Below are positions 6,770 to 16,328 of a stretch of 55,986 nucleotides of DNA, in pieces. This DNA comes from Synergistaceae bacterium. GTDB lineage: Bacteria; Synergistota; Synergistia; Synergistales; Synergistaceae. Position numbers and translations under genes: made by a program. The stretch spans positions 1-55,986 of the forward strand of contig JAISRE010000074.1 in the NCBI GenBank assembly GCA_031273805.1. Reading direction: 5' to 3'. Every line of letters starts with the position of its first letter. Position 1 is the stretch's first letter. Below the pieces are notes generated by a model. It was given only the letters and a program-made list of their open reading frames with translations, was not told the origin of the DNA and did no database searches.

Positions 6770-8309
6770 TGAACTGCTATCAAAATTCAAGCTGTTAAGC
6801 GGCGTACTGAAACAGCCTGATAATACAGAGATGGACGAACGCCTGGCGCGTCTTTCCAAATTGATTGACGAGAAAATTCCGGACACGCTTAAAAAGAACG
6901 CCCCTCCGGAATATTATGAGCTTTATACTGATTTTAAGGCGCTCTACGGACAGTTCCGCAACTTTGTACTGTATGATGAATTAATAGGCAGAAACGTGGT
7001 GGCTTTAGGAGGAGGATTCTCCAGCGGGAAGTCCAGCTTCCTTAACGCGTTGGACGGCGAGAACGCCCTTCCGACTGACATCAGCCCCTCTACTGCCGTG
7101 CCCACGTTTATCGTGAACGGAGAAAAACATTACGCGTTCGGAGTGAACATCTTCGATGCCAAAATACCAATCGAGTTAAGGGATATACCTAAAATCAGTC
7201 ACGGATTTGGTGAAGTGAGAGATGAAAACGGCGAATTGGCGGCGGAGTCCGTCACACTAGGACACGTAATCAAGAGTATTTTTTTAGCTTCTCCTAAACA
7301 AAGCTATACCAATCTGGCGTTTGTCGACACTCCCGGTTTCTCCAAACCGGATTCAGACACATATTCCGCTCAGACAGACGAGTACATCTCACGCAGCCAG
7401 CTGAATTCCAGCAGTTATATTATGCTGTTCGTTCAAGCGGACGCGGGGACGCTCAAGGACGAGGACATCCGCTTCATTCAATCGCTGCGGACGGAGACCC
7501 CCAAGCTGTTTATCGTCAGCAAGGCGGATGTCAAGAGTGAACACGAGTTAAATGATATAGTCGCGCACATTAAGTCACAGTTGACACTCTGCGGCATCGC
7601 TTTTATGGATGTTCTCACATTTTCCAGAAACAAACCAACGGAATATGACGCGAAAATTATCCGTGAAATCTTGGGTATCTGGAATAAGGCCCATGAAGCG
7701 CCGCAGTTTTCACGAAATTTTAAGAAGCCGTTCATTCACTGCCGCGAGTTTTATGAGAAAGAAATAGAATCCGAGCGCCGCCGCCTGGAGCAGTTGAATA
7801 TCTCGCTGACCAAACTGAGCGGAGAGGAAGATGAAACGATCGCTCCGCTGCGAAAGCTTGTACAATCCATCCAAAAAGACATTGCAAAACTCAAAGCTGT
7901 TTCCGATGAGCTGAAAGAGCTGAACAGGGAGTTTTTCAGCGAGTTAAAGAACGTGTGCGATAAAATCGGCATAAACATGCAGGAACCGTCCGAAGCGGAC
8001 ATGTATGACGACATACCCGACCCGCTGAAGCTGTTGCGCGATTATAAACATGCAAAAGGGATCAAAACCAATCCTGAAACGCCGGAATTGCTGAAAGAAG
8101 CTTTCAGCGGCGCAGTTCCGGCGTTGGATAAAACGGCAGGGGGCAGCGCCCACAGGGATATTGTCGTTCAGCTGCTGCGCAGCCACTGCAAAGTGGATAA
8201 GGATAAAATTCATATTAACGACGCGGTGGACACAGCGGATGCCTTTAAATATGGAATACAGCGTTTAACAGGCGTTCTTAAAAAATTAAACGAGGAGGCA
8301 ATGCCATGA
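6759..8309 (+). CDS. dynamin-like GTPase 2
   Basis: The gene starts with GTG at 6759, inside the end of the first dynamin gene, and encodes 516 residues. The GTPase motifs are GGFSSGKSS (85-93), a DISPSTAVPT switch I, DTPGFS (190-195) and SKAD (254-257). The GTPase domain is followed by a charged coiled coil (about 325-400) and a helical C-terminus. Unlike its neighbour it has no obvious hydrophobic insertion segment. Bacterial dynamins often occur as tandem unequal pairs of which only one inserts deeply into the lipid, so this one may be the partner subunit. Its stop overlaps the next start (ATGA at 8306). Confidence 0.88.
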   Translation: MQYNELLSKFKLLSGVLKQPDNTEMDERLARLSKLIDEKIPDTLKKNAPPEYYELYTDFKALYGQFRNFVLYDELIGRNVVALGGGFSSGKSSFLNALDGENALPTDISPSTAVPTFIVNGEKHYAFGVNIFDAKIPIELRDIPKISHGFGEVRDENGELAAESVTLGHVIKSIFLASPKQSYTNLAFVDTPGFSKPDSDTYSAQTDEYISRSQLNSSSYIMLFVQADAGTLKDEDIRFIQSLRTETPKLFIVSKADVKSEHELNDIVAHIKSQLTLCGIAFMDVLTFSRNKPTEYDAKIIREILGIWNKAHEAPQFSRNFKKPFIHCREFYEKEIESERRRLEQLNISLTKLSGEEDETIAPLRKLVQSIQKDIAKLKAVSDELKELNREFFSELKNVCDKIGINMQEPSEADMYDDIPDPLKLLRDYKHAKGIKTNPETPELLKEAFSGAVPALDKTAGGSAHRDIVVQLLRSHCKVDKDKIHINDAVDTADAFKYGIQRLTGVLKKLNEEAMP

Positions 8310-9496
8310 GCGAATTGGACGAAAAAATGGATGCACTGCTGAAACTGCTCAAAAGCGAGCGCGGGCAACGCCGCCCCATAGAAGGGCATCCCCTGAAGGA
8401 TAAGGAGCCCCTGACTAAAAATCGCTATTTAAGCCATTTGTGCGCCATATTGCTTTATAAAAACGCCATGAGCGAGGCACAGCGTATTTTATTGGAGCGC
8501 CTGATTGCGGGCATCAAAACGGAGCATGACGCAGAGGACTATTTGCGCATGTCGCTGGAAATAACGTCTGAGAGTATCGCCGAACTGATTGACAGGCTGA
8601 AGGACGATCTGCCGCTGAAATATGCCTTTGCGCTGGACGCGCTCGTCCTCTGCCATTTGCAGGAATGCGGCGACGATCAAGCGGCGTTTATGGCGGAGAT
8701 GTTTGACGCGCTTTATATGATAGAAGCGGATTTGACGTATCTGACGCGCTTGGGCAAAGCGCTGTTGACGATGAATCAGGAGATGTTGTCAGAAGCAGTG
8801 ACGCTGCGCCCGGAATATATCGACAAGACGGCGTCCGCGTATTACGCGAGGCTGATGGGTGAGGAAGCGGTTGAAACTGTGTTGCGCACAACGATGAAAG
8901 AATTGCGAAAAATCGCGGAGGGAGGGGATTTTGATTCTATAATTTCCTATGCGACGATCAACGCTCAAAACAAAGAGGAATTTAACAATACATTTGTTTA
9001 CGGGGGAAATATTACCTTCAGCAAATGTAATTTTGCGTATAATAAGAATGGACCGCTGTGGTTCAAGAATTTTCATAAAGTGGCGTTTGAGGATTGCACG
9101 TTCAGCGGTTTTAAAACAGAAACGATATTGCTGGATAATGTGAAAGAGGCCACGTTTTTACGGTGTGAGTTTACGGATTGTATCAAACATTATCATAACG
9201 CTCAATGCTTCCTTAAGCTTGGAGGCGTCATCAAGTGCAACAAGGGTACAGGCACTGAGGTTGATATCGACTCGTGCGGCTTTATCAACTGCGGCGGGGT
9301 GAATTCAGATTTTTATTCCTCATCGTCTATAATATCGGACGGTCAAATACGTCGGTGCGTCAACAACGTGTTTCACAACTGCTGGCACTACTACTATGGA
9401 ACTAATAAAGACCCTGATGGTCCCAAGCGGGTCTTGTTCTCCCACGTAGCAAAAGAGGAAAATAACAAGGTCATTGATTCGGCAAGGCTATGCTAG
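8306..9496 (+). CDS. helical (TerB-like?) protein with a C-terminal beta-helix domain
   Basis: This 396-residue protein has two parts. Residues about 30-195 are helical, with a segment (ALDALVLCHLQECGDDQAAF) that closely parallels one in the next gene; the helix pattern faintly recalls TerB-type domains. Residues about 215-390 are short repeated strands with regular N, C and F positions (NITFSKCNFAY, KVAFEDCTFSGF, EATFLRCEFTDC, VDIDSCGFINCG), the pattern of a right-handed beta-helix. There is no signal peptide. It lies between dynamin genes 2 and 3, translationally coupled to the former. A role as scaffold or ligand sensor for the GTPases is plausible but unproven. Confidence 0.75.
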   Translation: MSELDEKMDALLKLLKSERGQRRPIEGHPLKDKEPLTKNRYLSHLCAILLYKNAMSEAQRILLERLIAGIKTEHDAEDYLRMSLEITSESIAELIDRLKDDLPLKYAFALDALVLCHLQECGDDQAAFMAEMFDALYMIEADLTYLTRLGKALLTMNQEMLSEAVTLRPEYIDKTASAYYARLMGEEAVETVLRTTMKELRKIAEGGDFDSIISYATINAQNKEEFNNTFVYGGNITFSKCNFAYNKNGPLWFKNFHKVAFEDCTFSGFKTETILLDNVKEATFLRCEFTDCIKHYHNAQCFLKLGGVIKCNKGTGTEVDIDSCGFINCGGVNSDFYSSSSIISDGQIRRCVNNVFHNCWHYYYGTNKDPDGPKRVLFSHVAKEENNKVIDSARLC

Positions 9497-9511
9497 GCGG
9501 ATTGGGATAAG

Positions 9512-10372
9512 ATGAAGACCATTGACGAAATAAAAGACGCGTTAAACAGCATCTCAACTCAACTGACGAGGCTTTCCGAGGATTTGGGCAGACTGAAAAC
9601 TGCGGCAAGCGCAACGAATACCGCGCCGGTGGACGAGCTTGCCCGTATCGAGCGGCAGGCGACTGCCGCCCCCATTTGCAACAAGTGGCTTAAAGCGGCT
9701 GACGCCTTGACAAGACAAATATATATGCGATTTTTAGCAGCTCTGACGGACGGCGACGCGCAAAAATTGCTGTTTGCGAGGCGCATAGGCGTCGGCAGCG
9801 GCAGCGATTGGAATGCCGAGCGGCTTGCGGCGGAGCGGCTGAACATAAACGCCTCCTTTATGGAGGATGCGGCAAACCGGTTGAACGACCTGCGCTATTC
9901 CCTGATACTGGACAGTCTTGTGCTTGTACACCTGTCCGGCGAGGCGGACGAGAAATATATACGGATGATTGCCGATGCCGTGGATATATTTCGGTGCGCC
10001 GATGAAGACGTGAAAATTGTGGCGCAATTGGCGGCGGCGATAGTGCAGTTGGACAAAAAAAGTTTTGACATAATTGTGTGCGAGAAACAATTCTCCAAAC
10101 TTTCGCATTTGATCCCCGCTGAGTGGCTGGAACGGGTTTATGTGGGCGGATATTCGTCGTATAAACATATAATGGCTGTCAAAACCGGATTTGTGAAGAA
10201 AGGGAAAAGGATATACGCTACAAAAGGCAATAGGAAAGACATAAGCGAAAAAACTGTAGCCCCTGTAAATGGTTTCGTGTCCTATGTCCCCATAAACAAG
10301 AATGCTGATTCGCCTAAAGTCTACGAGGTATATATTGACAGCCCGTTTTACGACGACATATCCCAGAAATAA
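9512..10372 (+). CDS. paralogous helical protein with a different C-terminal beta domain
   Basis: This gene encodes 286 residues. The helical part (about 40-205) is related to that of the preceding protein: LILDSLVLVHLSGEADEKYI aligns with ALDALVLCHLQECGDDQAAF, and both then run through a similar helix pair. The C-terminal 75 residues are strand-rich (VKTGFVKKGKRIYATKG, then KTVAPVNGFVSYVPI). They resemble the 'APVDGVV' turn of biotinyl/lipoyl-type barrel-sandwich folds, but without the modified lysine motif. It sits 15 bases after the beta-helix gene and 24 bases before the third dynamin gene. The shared adaptor domain with swapped tips suggests two parallel sensors or subunits. No known function. 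Confidence 0.7.
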   Translation: MKTIDEIKDALNSISTQLTRLSEDLGRLKTAASATNTAPVDELARIERQATAAPICNKWLKAADALTRQIYMRFLAALTDGDAQKLLFARRIGVGSGSDWNAERLAAERLNINASFMEDAANRLNDLRYSLILDSLVLVHLSGEADEKYIRMIADAVDIFRCADEDVKIVAQLAAAIVQLDKKSFDIIVCEKQFSKLSHLIPAEWLERVYVGGYSSYKHIMAVKTGFVKKGKRIYATKGNRKDISEKTVAPVNGFVSYVPINKNADSPKVYEVYIDSPFYDDISQK

Positions 10373-10396
10373 GCAAAAGACAAAGGAGGGCCGTAA

Positions 10397-12568
10397 ATGG
10401 CAATCTTTCAGCTTACCAACGATGAAACCAGGCGTTTCGATGCGTTTACAAAACAAGTGGAGCAACTGTCCGCGCGGTTTGCGGAGATGGATGAAGAGGA
10501 CGCTGACGAATTAGGGAGATTTGTAACGCGGTTCAAAGCAAAGTCGAAAGATCTTTTCGATACGGAACGGAGGCTTAACATCGGCATTGTGGGTCAGGTT
10601 AAGGCGGGCAAGTCGTCCTTTTTGAACACGCTGCTTTTTGACGGAAAGCATGTCTTGCCCAAGGCGTCCACACCCAAAACCGCTGCTTTGACCAAAATCG
10701 AGTACGCTGACGAGAACGCGATGGAGATCGAGTATTACAACGAGGAGGACTGGGAAGTCATCACCGACAATGCCCGGATTGAGCTGGATGGCGCGGAATA
10801 TGAATCGGCGCGTGAATTGCTCAAGATGGCGGAGGGATCCGGTATCGATGTTGCCGCGCGGCTGCAAGCCGGAAAAGAGCGCGTGAACTTTGGCAGTTAT
10901 GACGAGCTGATGAACCGGCTTAATGATTATGTGGGCGAGAACGGAAAATATACGGCGCTCGTCAAGGCTGTCGTGCTGTATGTGAATAATCCACTGTTTC
11001 AGGGGCTGTCCATCGTCGATACGCCGGGATTGAACGACCCCATCGTGTCGCGGACGCTGCGCACCAAAGAATTTATCGAGGTATGCGATGTCGTGTTTTT
11101 CCTCACGCCTTGCAGCGCGTTTCTGGATAAGAGCGACTGGACGCTGCTCTCCACCCAATTGCCGCAAAAGGGCGTCAAGCGGCTTACGTTGGTTGGCAGC
11201 AAGTTTGACAGCGGCCTCAGGGATGTTCTCCGCAAAATAGATCCTAATGATCCCTTCGGGGGGGATGACAACTCGGCGGACAATATTCCGGCCGCGTGCG
11301 AACTCGTGCGCTCAAAGCTCACGGCAAGGGCGCGTGAAAAGGTTATGGAATATGAAAGACATTTGCGCAGCCGAGGTGCAAATGAGGATATAATCCGCGT
11401 TATAGGAAATTGCCGCGAGCCGCTGTTCGTGTCCGCTATGGTGCAGAATATTGTAGGGCGCGAAGCTGAAAGCCTGGACGCGGAGGAACGCAATGTTTAT
11501 GACGCGCTGAATGAGTTTTCGGCGAATTTATCCGATGAACTGCCGATTGTCGGCAACTTTGCTGAGATAAAAGCGATACAGGACGAGATCGTAGCGGAAA
11601 AAGAAACGATTCTGGAGGACAAGTGCGCGAAATTTATACCTACCGCGCGGGAAGAGCTGAACGGTCTGATTTCCGGTTTCAGGGAGAAAGCTCAAAGGCG
11701 GCTGGAAGTTCTTTCCGGCAATGACCGAAAACAGTTAATTGGTTTGAAGGCCGACGTTCAGAACCGCATTAACCGCATACGCGCGGATATTCAAACGGCA
11801 ATGGGCGAATGGCTCGCAAAGATCGAGACGCAGAAAATCGAAGGCGTCCGCGAGCTGCGCGCCGCCGCGAAAGAACATCAAACAATAGAAACACGCTCGG
11901 GAACGGAGACGAAAAACGACTCGTATCGCGTGTCGGACAGCAAGTGGTACAACCCCTTTTCGTGGGGCAGTTCCCATACGGTGCACTATACATATGAAGT
12001 GTCCTACACATACGTTATGGCGTCCGATGCGGTGGATAACATCCGTCGGTTTATGTTGGACAGCGAAGGGCTTATTGAGCGAGCCTTTTCGGAAGCGGTG
12101 AATCACCAGGAGATGAAGCGGCGTCTGCTGGCTCTGGTTGCGGATAACTTCGATTTAGGCGACGAGCGTTATGACTCTTCTCTGTTTCGGTTGATGGTGC
12201 AGGAACAGATTAATAAAATTGTATTCCCTGTCATCAGGGTGGATTGCAGCAGCGCGGTGGACTCGATTGCGGCGAGGTTCAGCGGACAGCTGCGGGAAGG
12301 CGATGAACAGTCCGCGTTGCGGAACGCGCTTGCCTGCGCCGTAGACACCGCTTTCGCCGCGATGACTGACGAGTTCGAGCGCAGCGCCAATGAGTTCAAG
12401 AGGTCGCTGTCCGGCATCGGCGACGGGTTGCAGGAATCGCTGTTAGGGGATATTAACGCCGAGTTCGACAAAATTCTTGGCGAACTCGATGAGAAAGACG
12501 CAAATATTAAGCGATTGACCGCATATATTCAAGAAATAGACAACGCGGAGAAGGATGTTCGCCAATGA
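10397..12568 (+). CDS. dynamin-like GTPase 3
   Basis: At 723 residues this is the largest of the three dynamins. Its motifs are GQVKAGKSS (66-74), a STPKTAALT switch I, DTPGLN (208-213) and SKFD (268-271). Long helices follow (about 390-500). An aromatic, strand-like patch, KWYNPFSWGSSHTVHYTYEV (from about residue 516), resembles the membrane-facing tip seen in other bacterial dynamin-like proteins. More helices close the protein. Sequence differences in the P-loop (VKAGKS against FSSGKS) show that it belongs to another subfamily than its two neighbours. The ATG at 10397 follows AAAGGAGGG. Its stop overlaps the start of the HerA-type ATPase by 4 bp. Confidence 0.9.
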   Translation: MAIFQLTNDETRRFDAFTKQVEQLSARFAEMDEEDADELGRFVTRFKAKSKDLFDTERRLNIGIVGQVKAGKSSFLNTLLFDGKHVLPKASTPKTAALTKIEYADENAMEIEYYNEEDWEVITDNARIELDGAEYESARELLKMAEGSGIDVAARLQAGKERVNFGSYDELMNRLNDYVGENGKYTALVKAVVLYVNNPLFQGLSIVDTPGLNDPIVSRTLRTKEFIEVCDVVFFLTPCSAFLDKSDWTLLSTQLPQKGVKRLTLVGSKFDSGLRDVLRKIDPNDPFGGDDNSADNIPAACELVRSKLTARAREKVMEYERHLRSRGANEDIIRVIGNCREPLFVSAMVQNIVGREAESLDAEERNVYDALNEFSANLSDELPIVGNFAEIKAIQDEIVAEKETILEDKCAKFIPTAREELNGLISGFREKAQRRLEVLSGNDRKQLIGLKADVQNRINRIRADIQTAMGEWLAKIETQKIEGVRELRAAAKEHQTIETRSGTETKNDSYRVSDSKWYNPFSWGSSHTVHYTYEVSYTYVMASDAVDNIRRFMLDSEGLIERAFSEAVNHQEMKRRLLALVADNFDLGDERYDSSLFRLMVQEQINKIVFPVIRVDCSSAVDSIAARFSGQLREGDEQSALRNALACAVDTAFAAMTDEFERSANEFKRSLSGIGDGLQESLLGDINAEFDKILGELDEKDANIKRLTAYIQEIDNAEKDVRQ

Positions 12569-15500
12569 GCACAGATCTGTCCATAACGGAGCAAAAGAGC
12601 CGACTGGCGTCAGAGCTTGAAATTGCATTGGTAAACGCGCAAACCGTCATTGACAAAAGCTATTTAGAACGTCTGTCTGCTTTGACCGTTGCGCCGCCCG
12701 ATGGTGAAATCACTGATATTAACGTGAAAGAATGCGGAACATTCTTCCGAATGGAACGGCTGGTTACTGACAGAGAAGAAAACTTTCTGGATAAATTAGT
12801 GACAGTAGCCAACTCCGTCTCTCCCATCGGTTGTTCTCTGACAACAATTGTAGAGAGTGACGGTAAGGAAATTAAATATTATATCGGAGTTGTGGCAAAA
12901 CACGCACGCACAGAAAACGATAGGGACAAGGCATTACGCACAGCCGCTAAAGAAGCGTTTTCCGGCGCAATGGCCGGGAATTTCAGCGGCTCCACTCTTC
13001 GTGAGCTTTCGGAATCCGAAACAGAGAATTTGCAGGAGAGTTTGTCCGAGGAAAACAAATCGGTTGCGGCGGTATCGGGTATTGTGTCATTGAGGAATAA
13101 AGACGATCGGAACTCAAAGGCGTATGTTCAAGGACTCGAAAACCTCACTAATTCACTGAGAGGCAAAAGGTATAAAATAATTATGATTGCAGATCCTGTA
13201 GGCAGCGGGCAAATCCGCTCGGCGAAACAGGGTTATGAGATGCTGTATTCACAGCTTTCGTCACTTCAAGGTTTCTCCATAACCATGAACGAGTCTAAGT
13301 CGCTTACGCTGTCTGACGCGCAGACCAAAGGAATAACGAAAGGAATCAGTGAGGGTATTACCCGTTCTCAGTCTCACAGTACGAGTACGAGCCACACCGA
13401 AGGCTCGGGATTCGGAGGGAATATGAACATAGGCTTTCCTGGTATTATGGGCGGCGGCGTTTCTTATAATAATAACAAAAGTAACGCCTATGGCGCTTCG
13501 AATGGGATTTCCTTTGGAGATTCTATTATGCACAACTGGTCTGAAAATACAGGGAGTACAACTTCTAAAGGCTTCAGCTCAGAACACGGAAACAGCTTGC
13601 AGATAAGCGCTGAAAACCGCTCTATCAAGAGCCTTATGGATAAAATAAATTTATATATAGAACGATTGGATGTGTGTGAAAACTATGGGGCGTTCGAGTG
13701 CGCGGCATATGTACTTACGGATAGCCGCGAGGACGCGCTGTCCGTAGCCGGACATTACAACGCGCTTATGCGCGGCGATGATTCATTTGTGCAATCATCA
13801 CATGTAAACGTATGGCCGCCAAAGGAGAAAATAGTACTTCCGGGATATGAACATTCTCCATGCGCGGAGCAGGTTCTTCGGTATTTAAAGGCGTTTTCCC
13901 ATCCCGAGTTTTATTTGAATGAAAATCGTCAGGACATGAAGGTGCGCCCGTCGTCGTTGGTCAGCGGCAAGGAACTGGCAATTCAGTTTGCCTTACCTAA
14001 AAAATCTGTTCACGGGCTGACTGTAATGGAAATGACGCCCTTTGGGCGCAATGTGCCGCCAATTACCGGCAGAAAACTGGAATTAGGCGTTCTGTATTAT
14101 ATGGGACGGGAAGAATCCTCGAATACACGTGTTCCGCTGGATGTCGACAGCCTCACCATGCATACGTTCATCACCGGATCAACGGGTTCGGGAAAGAGTA
14201 ACGCAGTATGTGAAATTTTGAATCAGCTTCGCATAGTTGATATTCCATTTTTGGTGATAGAACCGGCCAAGGGTGAATACAAAAACATATTCGGACAGTT
14301 TGGAAATGTCGCGGTATATGGAACCAATCCTCGAAAATCACGGTTGCTGAAGATCAATCCATTTAGATTCCCAGTCGATGAAATTCACGTTTTAGAACAT
14401 CTGGACAGGCTCGTTGAGCTTTTCAACGTGTGCTGGCCTATGTATGCGGCTATGCCCGCCATATTGAAAGAAGCGATGGAGCGGGCGTATATGGGCACGG
14501 GCTGGGATTTAGCCGAATCAACCAATACCCGCAGCGGCGCGTTTCCCGTATTCGCTGATGTTCTTGAGCAAATTGAAAAAGTCATTGAGGAATCCAAGTA
14601 TTCATCAGACAGTAAAGGCGATTATTCGGGCGCGCTTTGCACCCGCGTAAAGTCACTGACCAACGGTATCAACGGGATGATATTTTGCGGCGACGACTTG
14701 CCGGACGAAGAGATGTTCGACAAAAATGTAATTGTTGACCTGAGCAGGGTCGGTTCGACTGAGACAAAATCGCTCATAATGGGGCTGCTCGTGATCAAAC
14801 TGCAAGAGTATAGAATGGCCCTCGCGGCGGAGTCCAACGCTGTTTTAAAGCACGTCACGGTATTGGAGGAAGCGCATAATTTGCTCAGACGCACATCGAC
14901 AGAGCAATCGTCAGAGGGGGCAAATCTGCTTGGCAAATCGGTCGAACTGCTCGCTAATTCTATAGCCGAGATGAGAACATACGGCGAGGGTTTTATAATC
15001 GCCGACCAATCCCCCGGTCTGCTGGATATGTCGGTTATTCGCAATACGAACACCAAGATTATTTTACGGCTGCCTGAATACAGCGACCGCGAACTCACAG
15101 GCAAAGCCGCGAGCCTGAATGGCGAGCAGATAGATGAACTGGCGAAACTGGAACGCGGGGTTGCCGCAGTATATCAGAATGATTGGGTCGAGCCGATACT
15201 GATGAAAATTAACCGTTGCGGCGTGGAAGAAAAGCCCTATGTATTTCGGCAAGATAGCGTGACTGTCGGTGAAAACGATATAAAAAAAGAGTTAGTGAGT
15301 TTTCTGATTCAGGGGCGATTGGATGAACGCCTGGAATTTGACGTTAGGCGTATCGAGCGAAGTTTGACGAGATTGAATATTACGTCTCGCAATAAGCTCA
15401 TAATAGAAAATTTGATCGAGGAATATAAAACGGACGACAAATTAGAGATTTGGAACGACGAGAAATTTGCGCGGCTCGCCGCGTTAGTGACCGACATACT

Positions 15501-15741
15501 CGCCGCGCGCGCGGCAGTTCAAAGCGAGGTTGCCGTCGCAATCAGCAACGTTGAACTTACAAGACGAGTCGCGGACATAGTTATTAGTGTGTTTCCGGAC
15601 GCGAACGACAAAGCCGTACGCGCGCTGAGTCAGTGCTTGCTGCGGGATTTCGCGGCAAACCAAAATGAACACGAATGCCGGGAGAAAATTTACTTCAACT
15701 GGTTTGAAAGTATTGAAAGTCAAAGGGGGAGCGCGTTATGA
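12565..15741 (+). CDS. large HerA/DUF87-type P-loop ATPase
   Basis: This gene encodes 1058 residues. The C-terminal half carries an FtsK/HerA-superfamily ATPase: Walker A ITGSTGSGKSN (about 535-546), the family segment LVIEPAKGEYKNIFG just after it, Walker B VTVLEEAHNLL (about 763-773), a sensor GFIIADQSPGLL and a TNTKIILRLPE arginine region. The N-terminal 500 residues include a serine-, glycine- and asparagine-rich stretch (about 265-345), possibly a flexible loop region. HerA-type rings pump DNA or protein and are frequent cores of phage-defence systems, usually with a nuclease partner. Here the gene directly downstream encodes an HNH protein and overlaps by 4 bp. No NurA gene is present. 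Confidence 0.85.
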   Translation: MSTDLSITEQKSRLASELEIALVNAQTVIDKSYLERLSALTVAPPDGEITDINVKECGTFFRMERLVTDREENFLDKLVTVANSVSPIGCSLTTIVESDGKEIKYYIGVVAKHARTENDRDKALRTAAKEAFSGAMAGNFSGSTLRELSESETENLQESLSEENKSVAAVSGIVSLRNKDDRNSKAYVQGLENLTNSLRGKRYKIIMIADPVGSGQIRSAKQGYEMLYSQLSSLQGFSITMNESKSLTLSDAQTKGITKGISEGITRSQSHSTSTSHTEGSGFGGNMNIGFPGIMGGGVSYNNNKSNAYGASNGISFGDSIMHNWSENTGSTTSKGFSSEHGNSLQISAENRSIKSLMDKINLYIERLDVCENYGAFECAAYVLTDSREDALSVAGHYNALMRGDDSFVQSSHVNVWPPKEKIVLPGYEHSPCAEQVLRYLKAFSHPEFYLNENRQDMKVRPSSLVSGKELAIQFALPKKSVHGLTVMEMTPFGRNVPPITGRKLELGVLYYMGREESSNTRVPLDVDSLTMHTFITGSTGSGKSNAVCEILNQLRIVDIPFLVIEPAKGEYKNIFGQFGNVAVYGTNPRKSRLLKINPFRFPVDEIHVLEHLDRLVELFNVCWPMYAAMPAILKEAMERAYMGTGWDLAESTNTRSGAFPVFADVLEQIEKVIEESKYSSDSKGDYSGALCTRVKSLTNGINGMIFCGDDLPDEEMFDKNVIVDLSRVGSTETKSLIMGLLVIKLQEYRMALAAESNAVLKHVTVLEEAHNLLRRTSTEQSSEGANLLGKSVELLANSIAEMRTYGEGFIIADQSPGLLDMSVIRNTNTKIILRLPEYSDRELTGKAASLNGEQIDELAKLERGVAAVYQNDWVEPILMKINRCGVEEKPYVFRQDSVTVGENDIKKELVSFLIQGRLDERLEFDVRRIERSLTRLNITSRNKLIIENLIEEYKTDDKLEIWNDEKFARLAALVTDILAARAAVQSEVAVAISNVELTRRVADIVISVFPDANDKAVRALSQCLLRDFAANQNEHECREKIYFNWFESIESQRGSAL

Positions 15742-16328
15742 ATTTTTCACGCATAGAGAACCCAGATGCGAATATTTCAAAGTTTGCTGATAGTCCACTC
15801 GCTAAAGAGGCAAAAAACAAGACTTTTTCGAACGAAGGGAATTATTATGAAAGGTCTTTGGCTAAAACCGCCGATGTTCAAAAAAAAGATATCGGAGAAA
15901 GTCCAGAAATAAGCAAAAAAGAGTTGATAGAAGATTATTACGATGACCTCAAGAAAAATTCTGACTGCCCCGAAACAATAGATGACATTTATCGTAAGTG
16001 GGAAAAGCAATCGCCTGAAGCGGTAGCTGAAAAGCGGACAGAGTTTAATAACAACAAGGAAAATTTAATAAAGTCGTGGGAGGAAAAAAACGTCAGAGAT
16101 TGGCCGTGCTACGAAGAAGATGTATATTCGCCAAGCGGTAAACCTATTCGCGCTAAAGGCGACAGATACGACGCGCATCACATACAGCCTTTGTCGCAAG
16201 GCGGTGAAAATAATGCGGGAAATATTACTCCAATCCACGCTTCCAATCATTTTGACAAGCAAGGTATCCATTCGCCAGACAGTCCATATGGAAAAATTGA
16301 GAAAATAAGTCAGGGAGGCCAATCATGA
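15738..16328 (+). CDS. HNH-nuclease toxin-like protein
   Basis: This gene encodes 196 residues. The C-terminal part shows an HNH/endonuclease-VII-like core (DAHHIQPLSQGGENNAGNI, then HASNHFDKQGIHS), the form common in polymorphic toxins, with the paired histidines, the central asparagine and the last histidine all present. The N-terminal 100 residues are polar and disordered-looking, without signal peptide or known trafficking domain. The ATG at 15738 overlaps the ATPase stop. The following gene looks like a SUKH immunity protein and also overlaps by 4 bp. The trio is thus translationally coupled, which suggests that the nuclease is an effector of this system or cargo of it. Confidence 0.75.
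   Translation: MNFSRIENPDANISKFADSPLAKEAKNKTFSNEGNYYERSLAKTADVQKKDIGESPEISKKELIEDYYDDLKKNSDCPETIDDIYRKWEKQSPEAVAEKRTEFNNNKENLIKSWEEKNVRDWPCYEEDVYSPSGKPIRAKGDRYDAHHIQPLSQGGENNAGNITPIHASNHFDKQGIHSPDSPYGKIEKISQGGQS

Noticed and set aside
9734-10465. 243-codon minus-strand open frame opposite the second adaptor gene
   Set aside because: No ribosome site or family pattern, and it is fully antisense to an operon gene with good spacing.
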